A stretch of 15,546 nt of DNA from the NCBI GenBank assembly GCA_026707335.1, contig JAPOXB010000126.1, forward strand, positions 20,733 to 36,278. The letters are read 5' to 3'. Position 1 is the first letter of the stretch; each line of letters begins with the position of its first letter. Shown here one piece after another: positions 1-6,485 of this stretch. The position numbers were made by a program, and so were the translations under genes. The notes under the pieces were generated by a model. That model saw only the letters and a list, made by a program, of their open reading frames with translations, was not told where the DNA came from and did no database searches. The stretch comes from Chloroflexota bacterium (GTDB lineage: Bacteria; Chloroflexota; Dehalococcoidia; Bin125).

Positions 1-240
1 GAGATCCAGGTCTGGCACGACGTGCTGGGGCTGCTCGAGGACTTCCTGCCCAAGCACGCCAGCCACTTCGCGAAGCTCGCGCCGCAGATCCGCCACGGTC
101 TGGAGAACTACGTCCACGCGGTCCGGCGTGGCGACTTCCCCGGCCCCGGCAACTCCTTCGACGCCAAGCCCAACATGTCGCGGGTGCTCTCCGCGCTCTT
201 CGAGGAACTCGGCGAAGAGCTCGGCGCGCCCAGCCACTGA
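1..240 (+). CDS. panB: 3-methyl-2-oxobutanoate hydroxymethyltransferase, C-terminal part (PanB)
   Basis: Only the last 79 codons are in the window; the reading frame is open from base 1 and ends at TGA 238-240. PanB transfers a hydroxymethyl group from methylenetetrahydrofolate to alpha-ketoisovalerate, making ketopantoate, the first committed step of pantothenate synthesis in the cytosol. The visible part matches the PanB C-terminus: a QVWHDVLGL stretch (family form: QVLVxHDxLGL), then the helix with DFLPKHASHFA, then the conserved end YVHAVRRGDFPGPGNSF. The 26 or so residues after that motif form a slightly longer tail than usual. panC starts 8 bases after the stop, so the two are very probably co-transcribed and this reinforces the call. 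The N-terminal catalytic part, with the metal ligands, lies outside the window and cannot be judged. Confidence 0.9.
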   Translation, partial: EIQVWHDVLGLLEDFLPKHASHFAKLAPQIRHGLENYVHAVRRGDFPGPGNSFDAKPNMSRVLSALFEELGEELGAPSH

Positions 241-248
241 GCCCGCCC

Positions 249-1154
249 GTGCTGCGCCTGGAAACGATCGCGGAGGCGCGTCGCTGGCGGCGCGCCCAGT
301 CCGGCCGTGTGGGCTTCGTGGCCACCATGGGCGCGCTGCACGACGGCCACTTGGCGCTGCTGCGCCGGTCGCGCGCCGAGACCGACACGTCGCTGGTCTC
401 CATCTTCCTCAACCCGCTGCAGTTCGGGCCCGGCGAGGACCTGGACCGCTACCCCCGCGACCTCGACGCCGACCTCCGCCTCCTGGAGGAGGCCGGCGCC
501 GACGCCGTCTTCCTGCCCACGCGGGACGTGATGTATCCACCCGGCTTCGACACCGCGGTGCTGGTGGAGGGTCCGCTGACGCAGCGCCTCGAGGCCGCCC
601 ACCGGCCGACGCACTTCCGGGGCGTCACCACCGTCGTCACGAAGCTGCTGCAGGTCGCGCAGGCCGATCGCAGCTACTTCGGGATGAAGGACGCCCAGCA
701 GTTGCTCGTGCTGACAAAGCTCGTCCGCGACCTCGCCATCCCCACGACGGTCGTGCCGGTCCCCACCGTGCGCGCCGCCGACGGCCTCGCGCTGAGCAGC
801 CGCAACATCCACCTCGACCCCGTGCAGCGGCGCGCGTCGACCGCGATCTCACGCGCCCTCGATGCCGCCGAGGCGCGCTTCGATGCCGGAGAGCGCCGCG
901 GCGACTGTCTCCGCGACGCCGCCGGCGCTGTGCTCGCCGCCGAGCCCCTGATCGATGTGCAGTACGTGTCCTGCGCGGCGCTCGACACGCTCGAAGAGCT
1001 CGATCGCGTCGGCGAGACCGCCCTCGTCTCGATCGCGGCGATGGTCGGGGTCACGCACCTGATCGACAACCATTGGCTTGGCCTGCCGGCCGGCCTCGGC
1101 GCTCCCCACGCCGACCTCGGGATCCTTCCCCCGGCGCTCCGCTCCGATCTCTAG
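249..1154 (+). CDS. panC: Pantothenate synthetase (pantoate--beta-alanine ligase, PanC)
   Basis: PanC condenses pantoate with beta-alanine using ATP, through a pantoyl-adenylate intermediate, to give pantothenate for coenzyme A. The product is 301 aa, slightly longer than the usual 275-290. Seen in sequence: the ATP-binding signature TMGALHDGH (residues 26-34, HxGH type), NPLQFGPGEDLDRYPR (55-70), HFRGVTTVVTKL (122-133), FGMKDAQQ (144-151, replacing the usual FGxKDxQQ) and LSSRN (182-186), all in the correct order. The C-terminal dimerisation region follows with VTHLIDN. The extra length is a short tail after this. The start is GTG 249, chosen because MLRLETIAEARRW aligns with family N-termini; there is no clear Shine-Dalgarno, so translation may be coupled to panB, which ends 8 bases upstream. 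No terminator-like hairpin follows the stop. Confidence 0.96.
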   Translation: MLRLETIAEARRWRRAQSGRVGFVATMGALHDGHLALLRRSRAETDTSLVSIFLNPLQFGPGEDLDRYPRDLDADLRLLEEAGADAVFLPTRDVMYPPGFDTAVLVEGPLTQRLEAAHRPTHFRGVTTVVTKLLQVAQADRSYFGMKDAQQLLVLTKLVRDLAIPTTVVPVPTVRAADGLALSSRNIHLDPVQRRASTAISRALDAAEARFDAGERRGDCLRDAAGAVLAAEPLIDVQYVSCAALDTLEELDRVGETALVSIAAMVGVTHLIDNHWLGLPAGLGAPHADLGILPPALRSDL

Positions 1155-1199
1155 GCTCCACGCCCTCAGTGATGCAGACGGACGGTGTGCGCGCCAAGC

Positions 1200-1227
1200 T
1201 TGACAGCCGGCGAGCATCCGCTATATT
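1200..1227 (+). promoter_or_regulatory. Near-consensus sigma-70 type promoter
   Basis: A perfect -35 hexamer TTGACA (1200-1205) is followed after 16 bases by TATATT (1222-1227), one mismatch from TATAAT. In a GC-rich background this pairing is unlikely by chance. Transcription would begin near 1234, exactly at an ATG, suggesting either a leaderless mini-ORF or a transcript that runs through the 10-bp repeats toward yebC, 357 bases downstream. Confidence is for promoter identity, not for what it drives. Confidence 0.6.
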
Positions 1228-1285
1228 GGTGGTATGGACCCGCACATCGCGTGTAATCCGGAGCACAAAAAACCTCCAGGGAGCC

Positions 1286-1355
1286 CGTGAAAGAACGTGA
1301 AAGATCGCGAAAGATCGCGAAAGATCGTGAAAGATTGGGCAAGATCGTGAAGGTT
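1286..1355 (+). repeat. Seven-unit 10-bp tandem repeat, consensus CGTGAAAGAT
   Basis: Units in order start at 1286, 1296, 1306, 1316, 1326, 1336 and 1346. The first five are CGTGAAAGAA, CGTGAAAGAT, CGCGAAAGAT (twice) and CGTGAAAGAT; the sixth (TGGGCAAGAT) and seventh (CGTGAAGGTT) are degenerate. Each of the first five units carries an AAA tract, centred at 1291, 1301, 1311, 1321 and 1331, and an A6 tract lies two helical turns upstream (1267-1272). Tracts spaced at one helical turn are a known cause of intrinsic DNA bending. The 10-bp period is not a multiple of three, so the array is unlikely to be coding. There are no spacers, so it is not CRISPR. Confidence 0.85.
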
Positions 1356-1543
1356 TTGCTCGTTCCTGCACCCCGGTGCAAGCCTCTGCCGCCCCGTGAC
1401 TCGTCCTGACTCCCCAAGATCCCCCGGAAACATTGACGTTTCTGGCTTCCGCCCGGTCCGCCGCGGGCACCAGAGAAGAAAAAACGCTTGCATCCGTCCG
1501 CATTCGTCGCCCCACGGCGCGATCCTCGCGGCCCGATCAGGTG

Positions 1544-1549
1544 TAAAAT
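1544..1549 (+). promoter_or_regulatory. Possible proximal -10 box for yebC
   Basis: TAAAAT (1544-1549), one mismatch from TATAAT, in an otherwise GC-rich stretch, 41 bases before the yebC start. No recognisable -35 hexamer lies 16-18 bases upstream (the sequence there is GATCCT), so an activator or another sigma factor would be needed. Weak support. Confidence 0.3.
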
Positions 1550-1590
1550 CCTGACTGGGTAGCGCTCGCCGCCGGCGCGAGGGAAGCGAC

Positions 1591-2337
1591 ATGTCGGGTC
1601 ATTCCAAGTGGTCCACGATCAAGCGCGCAAAGGGCGCCGCCGACGCCAAGCGCGGCAAGATCTTCACGAAGGTCGCGCGGGAGATCATGGTGGCCGCCAA
1701 GGCCGGCGGTCCCAACCCGGACGAGAACTCGGCCCTGCGCCTCGCGATGGCCAAGGCGCGGCAGGCCAACATGCCCAAGGACAACGTCCAGCGCGCGATC
1801 GATCGCGCCACGGGGGCCGGCGGCGGCGAGGACTGGCAGGAGATCCGCTACGAGGCCTACGGGCCCGGCGGCGTCGCCCTGCTGATCGATGCGCTGACCG
1901 ACAACCGCAACCGCACCGTCTCCGACGTCCGCTCCACCCTCACCAAGGCGGGCGGCAGCCTGGGCGAGACGGGCAGCGTCGCCTGGACGTTCGAGCAGAA
2001 GGGCGTCGTGCTGATCGACCTGGGCGACGGCGTGGACGAGGAGGATCTGGAGTTGCAGGCGATCGACGCCGGCGCGGAGGACATCGAGGTGGACGGCGGC
2101 GTGCTCGAAATCGTCACCGCGCCCGCCGACGTGGAGGCCGTGCGCAGCGGGCTGGAGGGGAACGGCGCGACCATCGCCTCCGCCGAAGTCATCATGCGTC
2201 CGACCAACACCATCGGCGTGGACGAATCGAAGGGCCGGCAGATCGTGCGGCTGATCGAGTCCCTGGAGGACCTGGACGACGTCCAGCGCGTCTCCACGAA
2301 CGCCGACCTGCCCGACTCCGTTCTCGCCGAAGCCTGA
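1591..2337 (+). CDS. yebC: YebC/TACO1-family protein
   Basis: The 248-aa product has the usual family length. YebC-family members have been described as DNA-binding transcriptional regulators and, more recently, as ribosome-associated factors that ease translation of difficult stretches such as polyproline; which applies here is not visible. Seen: the invariant N-terminus MSGHSKWSTIKRAKGAADAKRGK, then FTKVAREIMVAAKAGG (25-40), NMPKDNVQRAIDRATG in domain 1, YEAYGPGGVALLIDALTDNRNRT, the glycine-rich KAGGSLGETGSVAWTF, and the acidic C-terminal domain ending LEDLDDVQRVSTNAD. The start is ATG 1591, preceded by GAGGG (1579-1583) with a 7-base gap. The gene heads a tight cluster: ruvC begins 2 bases after its stop. 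The yebC-ruvC-ruvA order is widespread in bacteria, which supports the identity and suggests co-expression. Confidence 0.97.
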   Translation: MSGHSKWSTIKRAKGAADAKRGKIFTKVAREIMVAAKAGGPNPDENSALRLAMAKARQANMPKDNVQRAIDRATGAGGGEDWQEIRYEAYGPGGVALLIDALTDNRNRTVSDVRSTLTKAGGSLGETGSVAWTFEQKGVVLIDLGDGVDEEDLELQAIDAGAEDIEVDGGVLEIVTAPADVEAVRSGLEGNGATIASAEVIMRPTNTIGVDESKGRQIVRLIESLEDLDDVQRVSTNADLPDSVLAEA

Positions 2338-2339
2338 GC

Positions 2340-2864
2340 GTGACTGCCCGCCCGTCCGTTCGCGTGCTCGGGATCGACCCCGGCCTGCGCGCGACCGGCT
2401 GGGGCGTGCTGGAAACCGCCGGCGATCTCCCCGGCAGCGCGGCCCGCTGCGGCGTCATCAAGCCGCCCACGGCGGCGCCGATCGAGCAGCGCCTGCTCGT
2501 CATCCAGCGCGAGCTCGCGGCCCTGATCGACGAGTGGCGCCCGGCCGTCGTCGTGCTCGAGCGCCCCTTCGTGCGCGAGAACGTGCGCTCGGCGCTGGCG
2601 CTGGGGCAGGCCCAGGCGGCCGCCATGCTCGCCGCCGCCGCCGCCGGCCTCCCCCTCTTCGAGTACGCCCCGCGCGAGGTGAAGCAGGCCGTCAGCGGCG
2701 ACGGCAACGCCGACAAGTCGGCCCTCGCCCAAGCCCTCACGGTCCAGCTCGGCCTCGACACGGTCCCCACCCCCGCCGACGCCTCGGACGCGCTCGCCAT
2801 CGCCGCCTGCCACGTCCTGCTGGAGGGGGTCGGCGGCGAGACGGAGCGGTTGGTGCGCGCGTGA
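2340..2864 (+). CDS. ruvC: Holliday junction resolvase RuvC (crossover junction endodeoxyribonuclease)
   Basis: RuvC is a dimeric, Mg-dependent endonuclease that makes paired nicks to resolve four-way junctions in recombination and fork repair. The product is 174 aa (usual 155-180). All four catalytic acids are in place: D13 in LGIDPGLRATGWG, E74 in VVLERPF, and D147 and D150 in PADASDALAIAACH. The basic loop EYAPREVKQAVSGDGNADK, which contacts DNA and carries a conserved lysine, is also present (108-126). The start is GTG 2340, two bases past the yebC stop, because MTARPSVRVLGIDPG puts the first catalytic Asp at the usual depth; an in-frame extension upstream would overlap yebC out of frame and is rejected. 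The stop TGA overlaps the ruvA GTG (GTGA), implying translational coupling. Confidence 0.96.
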   Translation: MTARPSVRVLGIDPGLRATGWGVLETAGDLPGSAARCGVIKPPTAAPIEQRLLVIQRELAALIDEWRPAVVVLERPFVRENVRSALALGQAQAAAMLAAAAAGLPLFEYAPREVKQAVSGDGNADKSALAQALTVQLGLDTVPTPADASDALAIAACHVLLEGVGGETERLVRA

Positions 2865-3487
2865 TCACCCGTATCGAGGGCGCCGCCAGGAACTGGAACG
2901 CCGACGCCCAGAGCGTCGAGGTGGACGTCGGCGGGCTGTGGTACGAGGTGCTGCTGCCCACCTACTGCTGGCGCGCGATGGAGGCCCAGCCCGAGCAGGT
3001 CGGCTTCTACACCTACTACCACGTGCCCGACCGCAACCCGACGCCCGTGCTGTACGGCTTCCTGCGCCCCGTCGAGCGGGACTTCTTCAAGAAGCTCATG
3101 CGCGTCCGCAACATGGGCGCGACGAAGGCGCAGAAGGCGCTGGCCAGCTCCGTCTCCACGATCGCCCACTGGATCGAAACCGAGGACAAGGCCGCCCTGC
3201 GGCAGCTGCCCGGCATCGGCGCGCGCCAGGCCGACTACGTGGTCGCTGAGCTGAAGGGCAAGGTCGTCGAGGAGGCGCTGCTGCGGGACGAGCAGTACCG
3301 CGAGGTCGCGACGCCCGCGCCCCCGGCGCAGGAGCGCGCCCTGCTCGACGCCGTCGAGGCCCTGGTCAACCTCGGCTACGCCCGTCGCGAGGCGCAGGCG
3401 TGGGTCGACGGCGTCGCCGACGAGGAACTCGAACCCGGCGCCGAGGCCGTGCTGCGCGCGGTCTTCCAGAAACTGGCGGAGTCGTGA
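2861..3487 (+). CDS. ruvA: Divergent Holliday junction branch-migration protein RuvA
   Basis: RuvA normally binds four-way junctions as a tetramer and loads the RuvB motor. The product is 208 aa (usual about 200). Domain I resembles the family: MITRIEGA at the start, VEVDVGGLWYEVLLP (19-33) and LYGFLRPVERDFF. The second helix-hairpin-helix is good: LRQLPGIGARQADYVVAELKGKV. The C-terminal three-helix domain III (residues about 160-208) has LVNLGYARREA, as in RuvA where it contacts RuvB. The first helix-hairpin-helix, usually NGVGPKLA, reads RNMGATKAQKA. The acidic pin region (REDA in E. coli) reads PDRNPTPV, about two residues longer and with one acid. No ruvB lies nearby. Start GTG 2861 overlaps the ruvC stop. 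A general helix-hairpin-helix protein of RuvA ancestry is the alternative. Confidence 0.85.
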   Translation: MITRIEGAARNWNADAQSVEVDVGGLWYEVLLPTYCWRAMEAQPEQVGFYTYYHVPDRNPTPVLYGFLRPVERDFFKKLMRVRNMGATKAQKALASSVSTIAHWIETEDKAALRQLPGIGARQADYVVAELKGKVVEEALLRDEQYREVATPAPPAQERALLDAVEALVNLGYARREAQAWVDGVADEELEPGAEAVLRAVFQKLAES

Positions 3488-5598
3488 CGCCCGCGCCCGG
3501 CCACTTCGAACTCGTCGCCGACTACCGGCCCAGCGGCGATCAGCCGCAGGCCATCGAGCAGCTCGTCGACGGCCTCCAGGCGGGCGAGCGCGCCCAGACG
3601 CTGCTCGGCGTCACCGGCTCGGGCAAGACGTTCACCATGGCCGGCATCGTGGCGCAGGTGAACCGCCCCACGCTGGTGCTCGCGCACAACAAGACGCTCG
3701 CCGCCCAACTCTGCACCGAGTTCAAGGAGTTCTTCCCGGACAACGCGGTCGAATTCTTCGTCTCCTACTACGACTACTACCAGCCCGAGGCCTACGTCCC
3801 CCGCTCGGACACCTACATCGCCAAGGAGTCCGACATCAACGACGAGATCGACAAGCTGCGCCACTCGGCGACCCGCGCGCTCTTCGAGCGGCGCGACGTG
3901 CTGATCGTGGCGTCGGTCTCGTGCATCTACGGCCTCGGCGAGCCGGAGGAGTACCAGTCGATGGTGCTCACGATGGCCAAGGGGCAGCGCCTGCCGCGCA
4001 ACCAGATCCTCCGCCGGCTCGTCGATCTGCAGTACGACCGCGACGAGATGAACCTCGTCCGCGGCCGCTTCCGCATCCGCGGCGACACGCTCACCATCCA
4101 CCCTGCCTACGACGAGTTCGCCGTCCGCATCGAGTTCTGGGACGACATGGTGGAGCGCATCGTCGAGCTCGACCCGCTCACGGGCGAGCTGCTCGCCGAG
4201 CGGGACCGCGTCGACATCTACCCTGCCAAGCACTTCGTCACCTCCGACGAGCGCATGACGTCGGCCGTCGGCGACATCGAGACCGAACTCAGGGCGCGGC
4301 TCGGGGAGTTGCGCGCCGAGGGACGCATCCTCGAAGCCGCCCGCCTCGAGGAGCGCACCCGCTACGACCTGGAGACCCTGCGCGAGATGGGTTACTGCCC
4401 CGGCATCGAGAACTACTCGCGCCACCTGGCCCGGCGCGCGCCCGGCTCCACCCCCTGGACCCTGCTCGACTACTTCCCCGAGGACTGGCTGCTCTTCGTC
4501 GACGAGAGCCACATGTCGATGCCGCAGGTGCGCGGCATGTACGGCGGCGACACCAGCCGCAAGCAGACGCTCGTCGACTACGGCTTCCGGCTGCCCTCCG
4601 CGCTCGACAACCGGCCGCTGAATCTGCACGAGTTCGAGCGCCACATCAACCAGGTGGTCTTCGTCTCCGCGACCCCGGGGCCGTACGAACGGCAGCACTC
4701 GAGCCGGATCGTCGAGCAGATCATCCGGCCCACCGGGCTGCTCGACCCGCAGGTGGAGGTGCGCCCCACGGACGGCCAGATCGACAACCTCGTCGAGGAG
4801 ATCCGTGAGCGCGTCGACCGGGGCGAGCGGGCGCTCGTCACGACGTTGACGAAGAAGATGGCCGAGGACCTCGCCGACTACCTGCGCGAAGTGGGCGTCA
4901 AGACGCACTACCTGCACAGCGAGCAGGACACGTTCGAGCGGGTGGAGGTCCTGCGCGACCTGCGCCTCGGCGTCTTCGACGCGGTGGTGGGGATCAACCT
5001 CCTCCGCGAAGGCCTCGACCTGCCGGAGGTCTCGCTGGTCGCCATTCTCGACGCCGACAAGGAGGGCTACCTGCGCAGCGAGAGCTCCATGATCCAGACG
5101 ATCGGCCGGGCCGCCCGCCACGTCGACGGGCGCGCGATCCTTTACGCGGACACCGTGACCGACTCCATGCGCCGCGCCATTGAGGAGACGAATCGCCGCC
5201 GGGAGGCGCAGCAGCGCTACAACATCGAGCACGGCGTCGAGCCGATGTCGATCCGCAAGACCATCCGCGACCTGACCGACCAGGTCCGCCAGGTCGCCGA
5301 GGAGGTCGCGCCCTACGACGCAGGCACGGGTCGCGGCGCCCTGCCCGCCCGCAAGGGAGCCGGCCGGGAGCAACTCGCGCGGCTCGTCAAGGACCTTGAG
5401 AAGCAGATGAAGCAGGCGGCCCGCGACCTGGAGTTCGAGCGGGCGGCCGTCCTGCGGGACGAGATCGTGTCCATCCGCCACGAACTCGCGGGCGACAGTG
5501 TGGACGATCTCCCGCAGTGGAGCGACCAGTCGTACGGCCGCCGCGGCCGCAGGCCGCTCAAACGGCGGGAGCCCAGCGGCGCGCCGGGAGTTAGATAA
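3484..5598 (+). CDS. uvrB: Excinuclease ABC subunit UvrB
   Basis: UvrB is the helicase-like core of nucleotide excision repair: with UvrA it verifies bulky lesions, then recruits UvrC for dual incision. The product is 704 aa (usual 660-720). Motifs in order: Walker A GVTGSGKT (42-49); the damage-probing beta-hairpin YYDYYQPEAYVP (95-106); the ESDINDEIDKLRHSAT segment (115-130); DESH Walker B (340-343); LHSEQDTFERVEVLRDLRLG (477-496); GINLLREGLDLPEVSLVAILDADKEG (503-528); motif VI QTIGRAARH (538-546); and the C-terminal UVR motif that binds UvrC (about 632-667, with DLEFERAAVLRDEI). A basic 35-residue tail follows. The start GTG 3484 overlaps the ruvA stop (GTGA); longer starts would run further into ruvA. 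uvrB directly behind ruvA suggests one repair operon. The C-terminal tail is the only unusual part. Confidence 0.98.
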   Translation: MTPAPGHFELVADYRPSGDQPQAIEQLVDGLQAGERAQTLLGVTGSGKTFTMAGIVAQVNRPTLVLAHNKTLAAQLCTEFKEFFPDNAVEFFVSYYDYYQPEAYVPRSDTYIAKESDINDEIDKLRHSATRALFERRDVLIVASVSCIYGLGEPEEYQSMVLTMAKGQRLPRNQILRRLVDLQYDRDEMNLVRGRFRIRGDTLTIHPAYDEFAVRIEFWDDMVERIVELDPLTGELLAERDRVDIYPAKHFVTSDERMTSAVGDIETELRARLGELRAEGRILEAARLEERTRYDLETLREMGYCPGIENYSRHLARRAPGSTPWTLLDYFPEDWLLFVDESHMSMPQVRGMYGGDTSRKQTLVDYGFRLPSALDNRPLNLHEFERHINQVVFVSATPGPYERQHSSRIVEQIIRPTGLLDPQVEVRPTDGQIDNLVEEIRERVDRGERALVTTLTKKMAEDLADYLREVGVKTHYLHSEQDTFERVEVLRDLRLGVFDAVVGINLLREGLDLPEVSLVAILDADKEGYLRSESSMIQTIGRAARHVDGRAILYADTVTDSMRRAIEETNRRREAQQRYNIEHGVEPMSIRKTIRDLTDQVRQVAEEVAPYDAGTGRGALPARKGAGREQLARLVKDLEKQMKQAARDLEFERAAVLRDEIVSIRHELAGDSVDDLPQWSDQSYGRRGRRPLKRREPSGAPGVR

Positions 5599-5676
5599 CC
5601 CCCCACCCATTTGACCGTCCGGTAACGTCGCTGAGGCCGGGGACACCTATGATCAGCACGCACGAGCCCGGCAGGC

Positions 5677-6462
5677 ATGGCCGCATGCGTCGCGCGGGCC
5701 GGATGGAACGGACTGACCGTGGCAACGCCGGAGGATTCGCCAGCGCGCCCGCTGCGTGCGAGCGTGCCTCCCTGGATCCTCCCGCCCGAGGGAGAACCGC
5801 ACGGGCGCGTCTGCGCCTTCTGCGGCGAGGAAGCGCCCCCCGATTCCGCCTTCTGCCCCAACGACGGGCGCGCCCTCACCGCCTCGCTGCACGCCACCAG
5901 CGGGACCACCCTGACCGTGCTCTTCACCGACATCGAGGACTCGGTCTACCTCACCGAGCGCCTGGGCGACGCGGGCTGGGCCGAGATCGCCGACGACCAC
6001 GACACGATCGTCCGCGACGCGATCGAGCGCTTCGCCGGCTTCGAGGTCAAGGGCACCGGGGACGGCTTCCTCGTCGTCTTCGCCGACGCGACCCACGCCG
6101 CCCGCGCGGCGATCGAGATCCAGCGCCGCATCGCGGCCCGCGCCGCCGTCCGTCCGGATTGGCCCGTGCGCGTCCGCATCGGGTTGCACCGCGGCGATGT
6201 GCTCCTGCGCCCCGGCGGCGACATCCTGGGCCGCACCGTCAATATGGCCCAGCGCGTCATGGACAAGAGCGAGGGCGGCGAGATCTGGTTCTCCGCCAGC
6301 GTCTACGAGGAAGTGCGGCACGACTTCCCGCCAGAGGACGTCATCGACCGGGGCCCGCGTCGCCTGCGCGGCATGGAGGGGCGCCAGCAGCTCTACGAGC
6401 TCGTCTGGTCCGCCACCGAGGATCAGCCGCCGCTGGGGTCGCGCGCCGGTCGGGCGCTCTAG
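5677..6462 (+). CDS. Zinc-ribbon class III adenylate/guanylate cyclase
   Basis: A cytosolic protein of about 261 aa. Residues 44-63 resemble a short zinc ribbon (CAFCG, then FCPNDG), but the fourth ligand is Asp 63, not Cys. Residues about 77-245 are a class III cyclase catalytic domain, which makes cAMP or cGMP from ATP or GTP as a dimer. The metal-binding aspartates are D85 (LFTDIEDS) and D129 (GTGDGF), the purine-specificity positions look adenine-type (K125, D182), and the transition-state pair N189/R193 is in VNMAQR. All catalytic residues are therefore present. No membrane segment or other sensory domain is seen. The start is uncertain: ATG 5677, or GTG 5719 after a weak purine run; the latter would still keep the ribbon. 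It converges with accDA, leaving 23 bases between stops. Position behind uvrB suggests co-transcription but does not prove a repair role. Confidence 0.88.
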   Translation: MAACVARAGWNGLTVATPEDSPARPLRASVPPWILPPEGEPHGRVCAFCGEEAPPDSAFCPNDGRALTASLHATSGTTLTVLFTDIEDSVYLTERLGDAGWAEIADDHDTIVRDAIERFAGFEVKGTGDGFLVVFADATHAARAAIEIQRRIAARAAVRPDWPVRVRIGLHRGDVLLRPGGDILGRTVNMAQRVMDKSEGGEIWFSASVYEEVRHDFPPEDVIDRGPRRLRGMEGRQQLYELVWSATEDQPPLGSRAGRAL

Positions 6463-6485
6463 CGCCGCCGCCCCTTCGCCCGGCC

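Larger units (their letters stand above)
1155..1590. other. 436-bp non-coding spacer between panC and yebC
   Basis: No convincing protein gene on either strand: open frames here have no family resemblance and poor codon bias. Contents in order: a near-consensus sigma-70 type promoter (1200-1227); an 18-codon ATG ORF (1234-1290, peptide MDPHIACNPEHKKPPGSP) whose start sits where the transcript should begin; an A6 tract (1267-1272); seven 10-bp tandem units (1286-1355); a TGCACC/GGTGCA mini-hairpin (1367-1380); a GAAAC/GTTTC inverted repeat with a 6-base loop (1427-1442); a second A6 tract (1479-1484); and a TAAAAT box (1544-1549). This spacer is more A/T-rich in patches than the flanking genes. 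It may be a long 5' leader of yebC, a small RNA gene, or the remains of a lost gene. The sequence alone does not decide. Confidence 0.7.

Noticed and set aside
1286..1355. A CRISPR array.
   Set aside because: Units are 10 bp and contiguous with no spacers, and there are no cas genes in the window.
1221..1592. Minus-strand frames over the 10-bp repeats giving Ser/Phe/Arg-repetitive peptides.
   Set aside because: The repeat unit is 10 bp, so the reading frame shifts along the array, and the peptides look like a direct product of the repeat. No start signal was seen.
5611..5653. A promoter for the cyclase made from TTGACC (5611-5616) and TATGAT (5648-5653).
   Set aside because: The hexamers are 31 bases apart, too far for one promoter; TATGAT alone has no -35 at 16-18 bases. 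It is left unannotated.
6463..6485. A bidirectional terminator between the convergent cyclase and accDA genes.
   Set aside because: The 23-base gap is C-rich, and I see no stem of useful length or T-tract.
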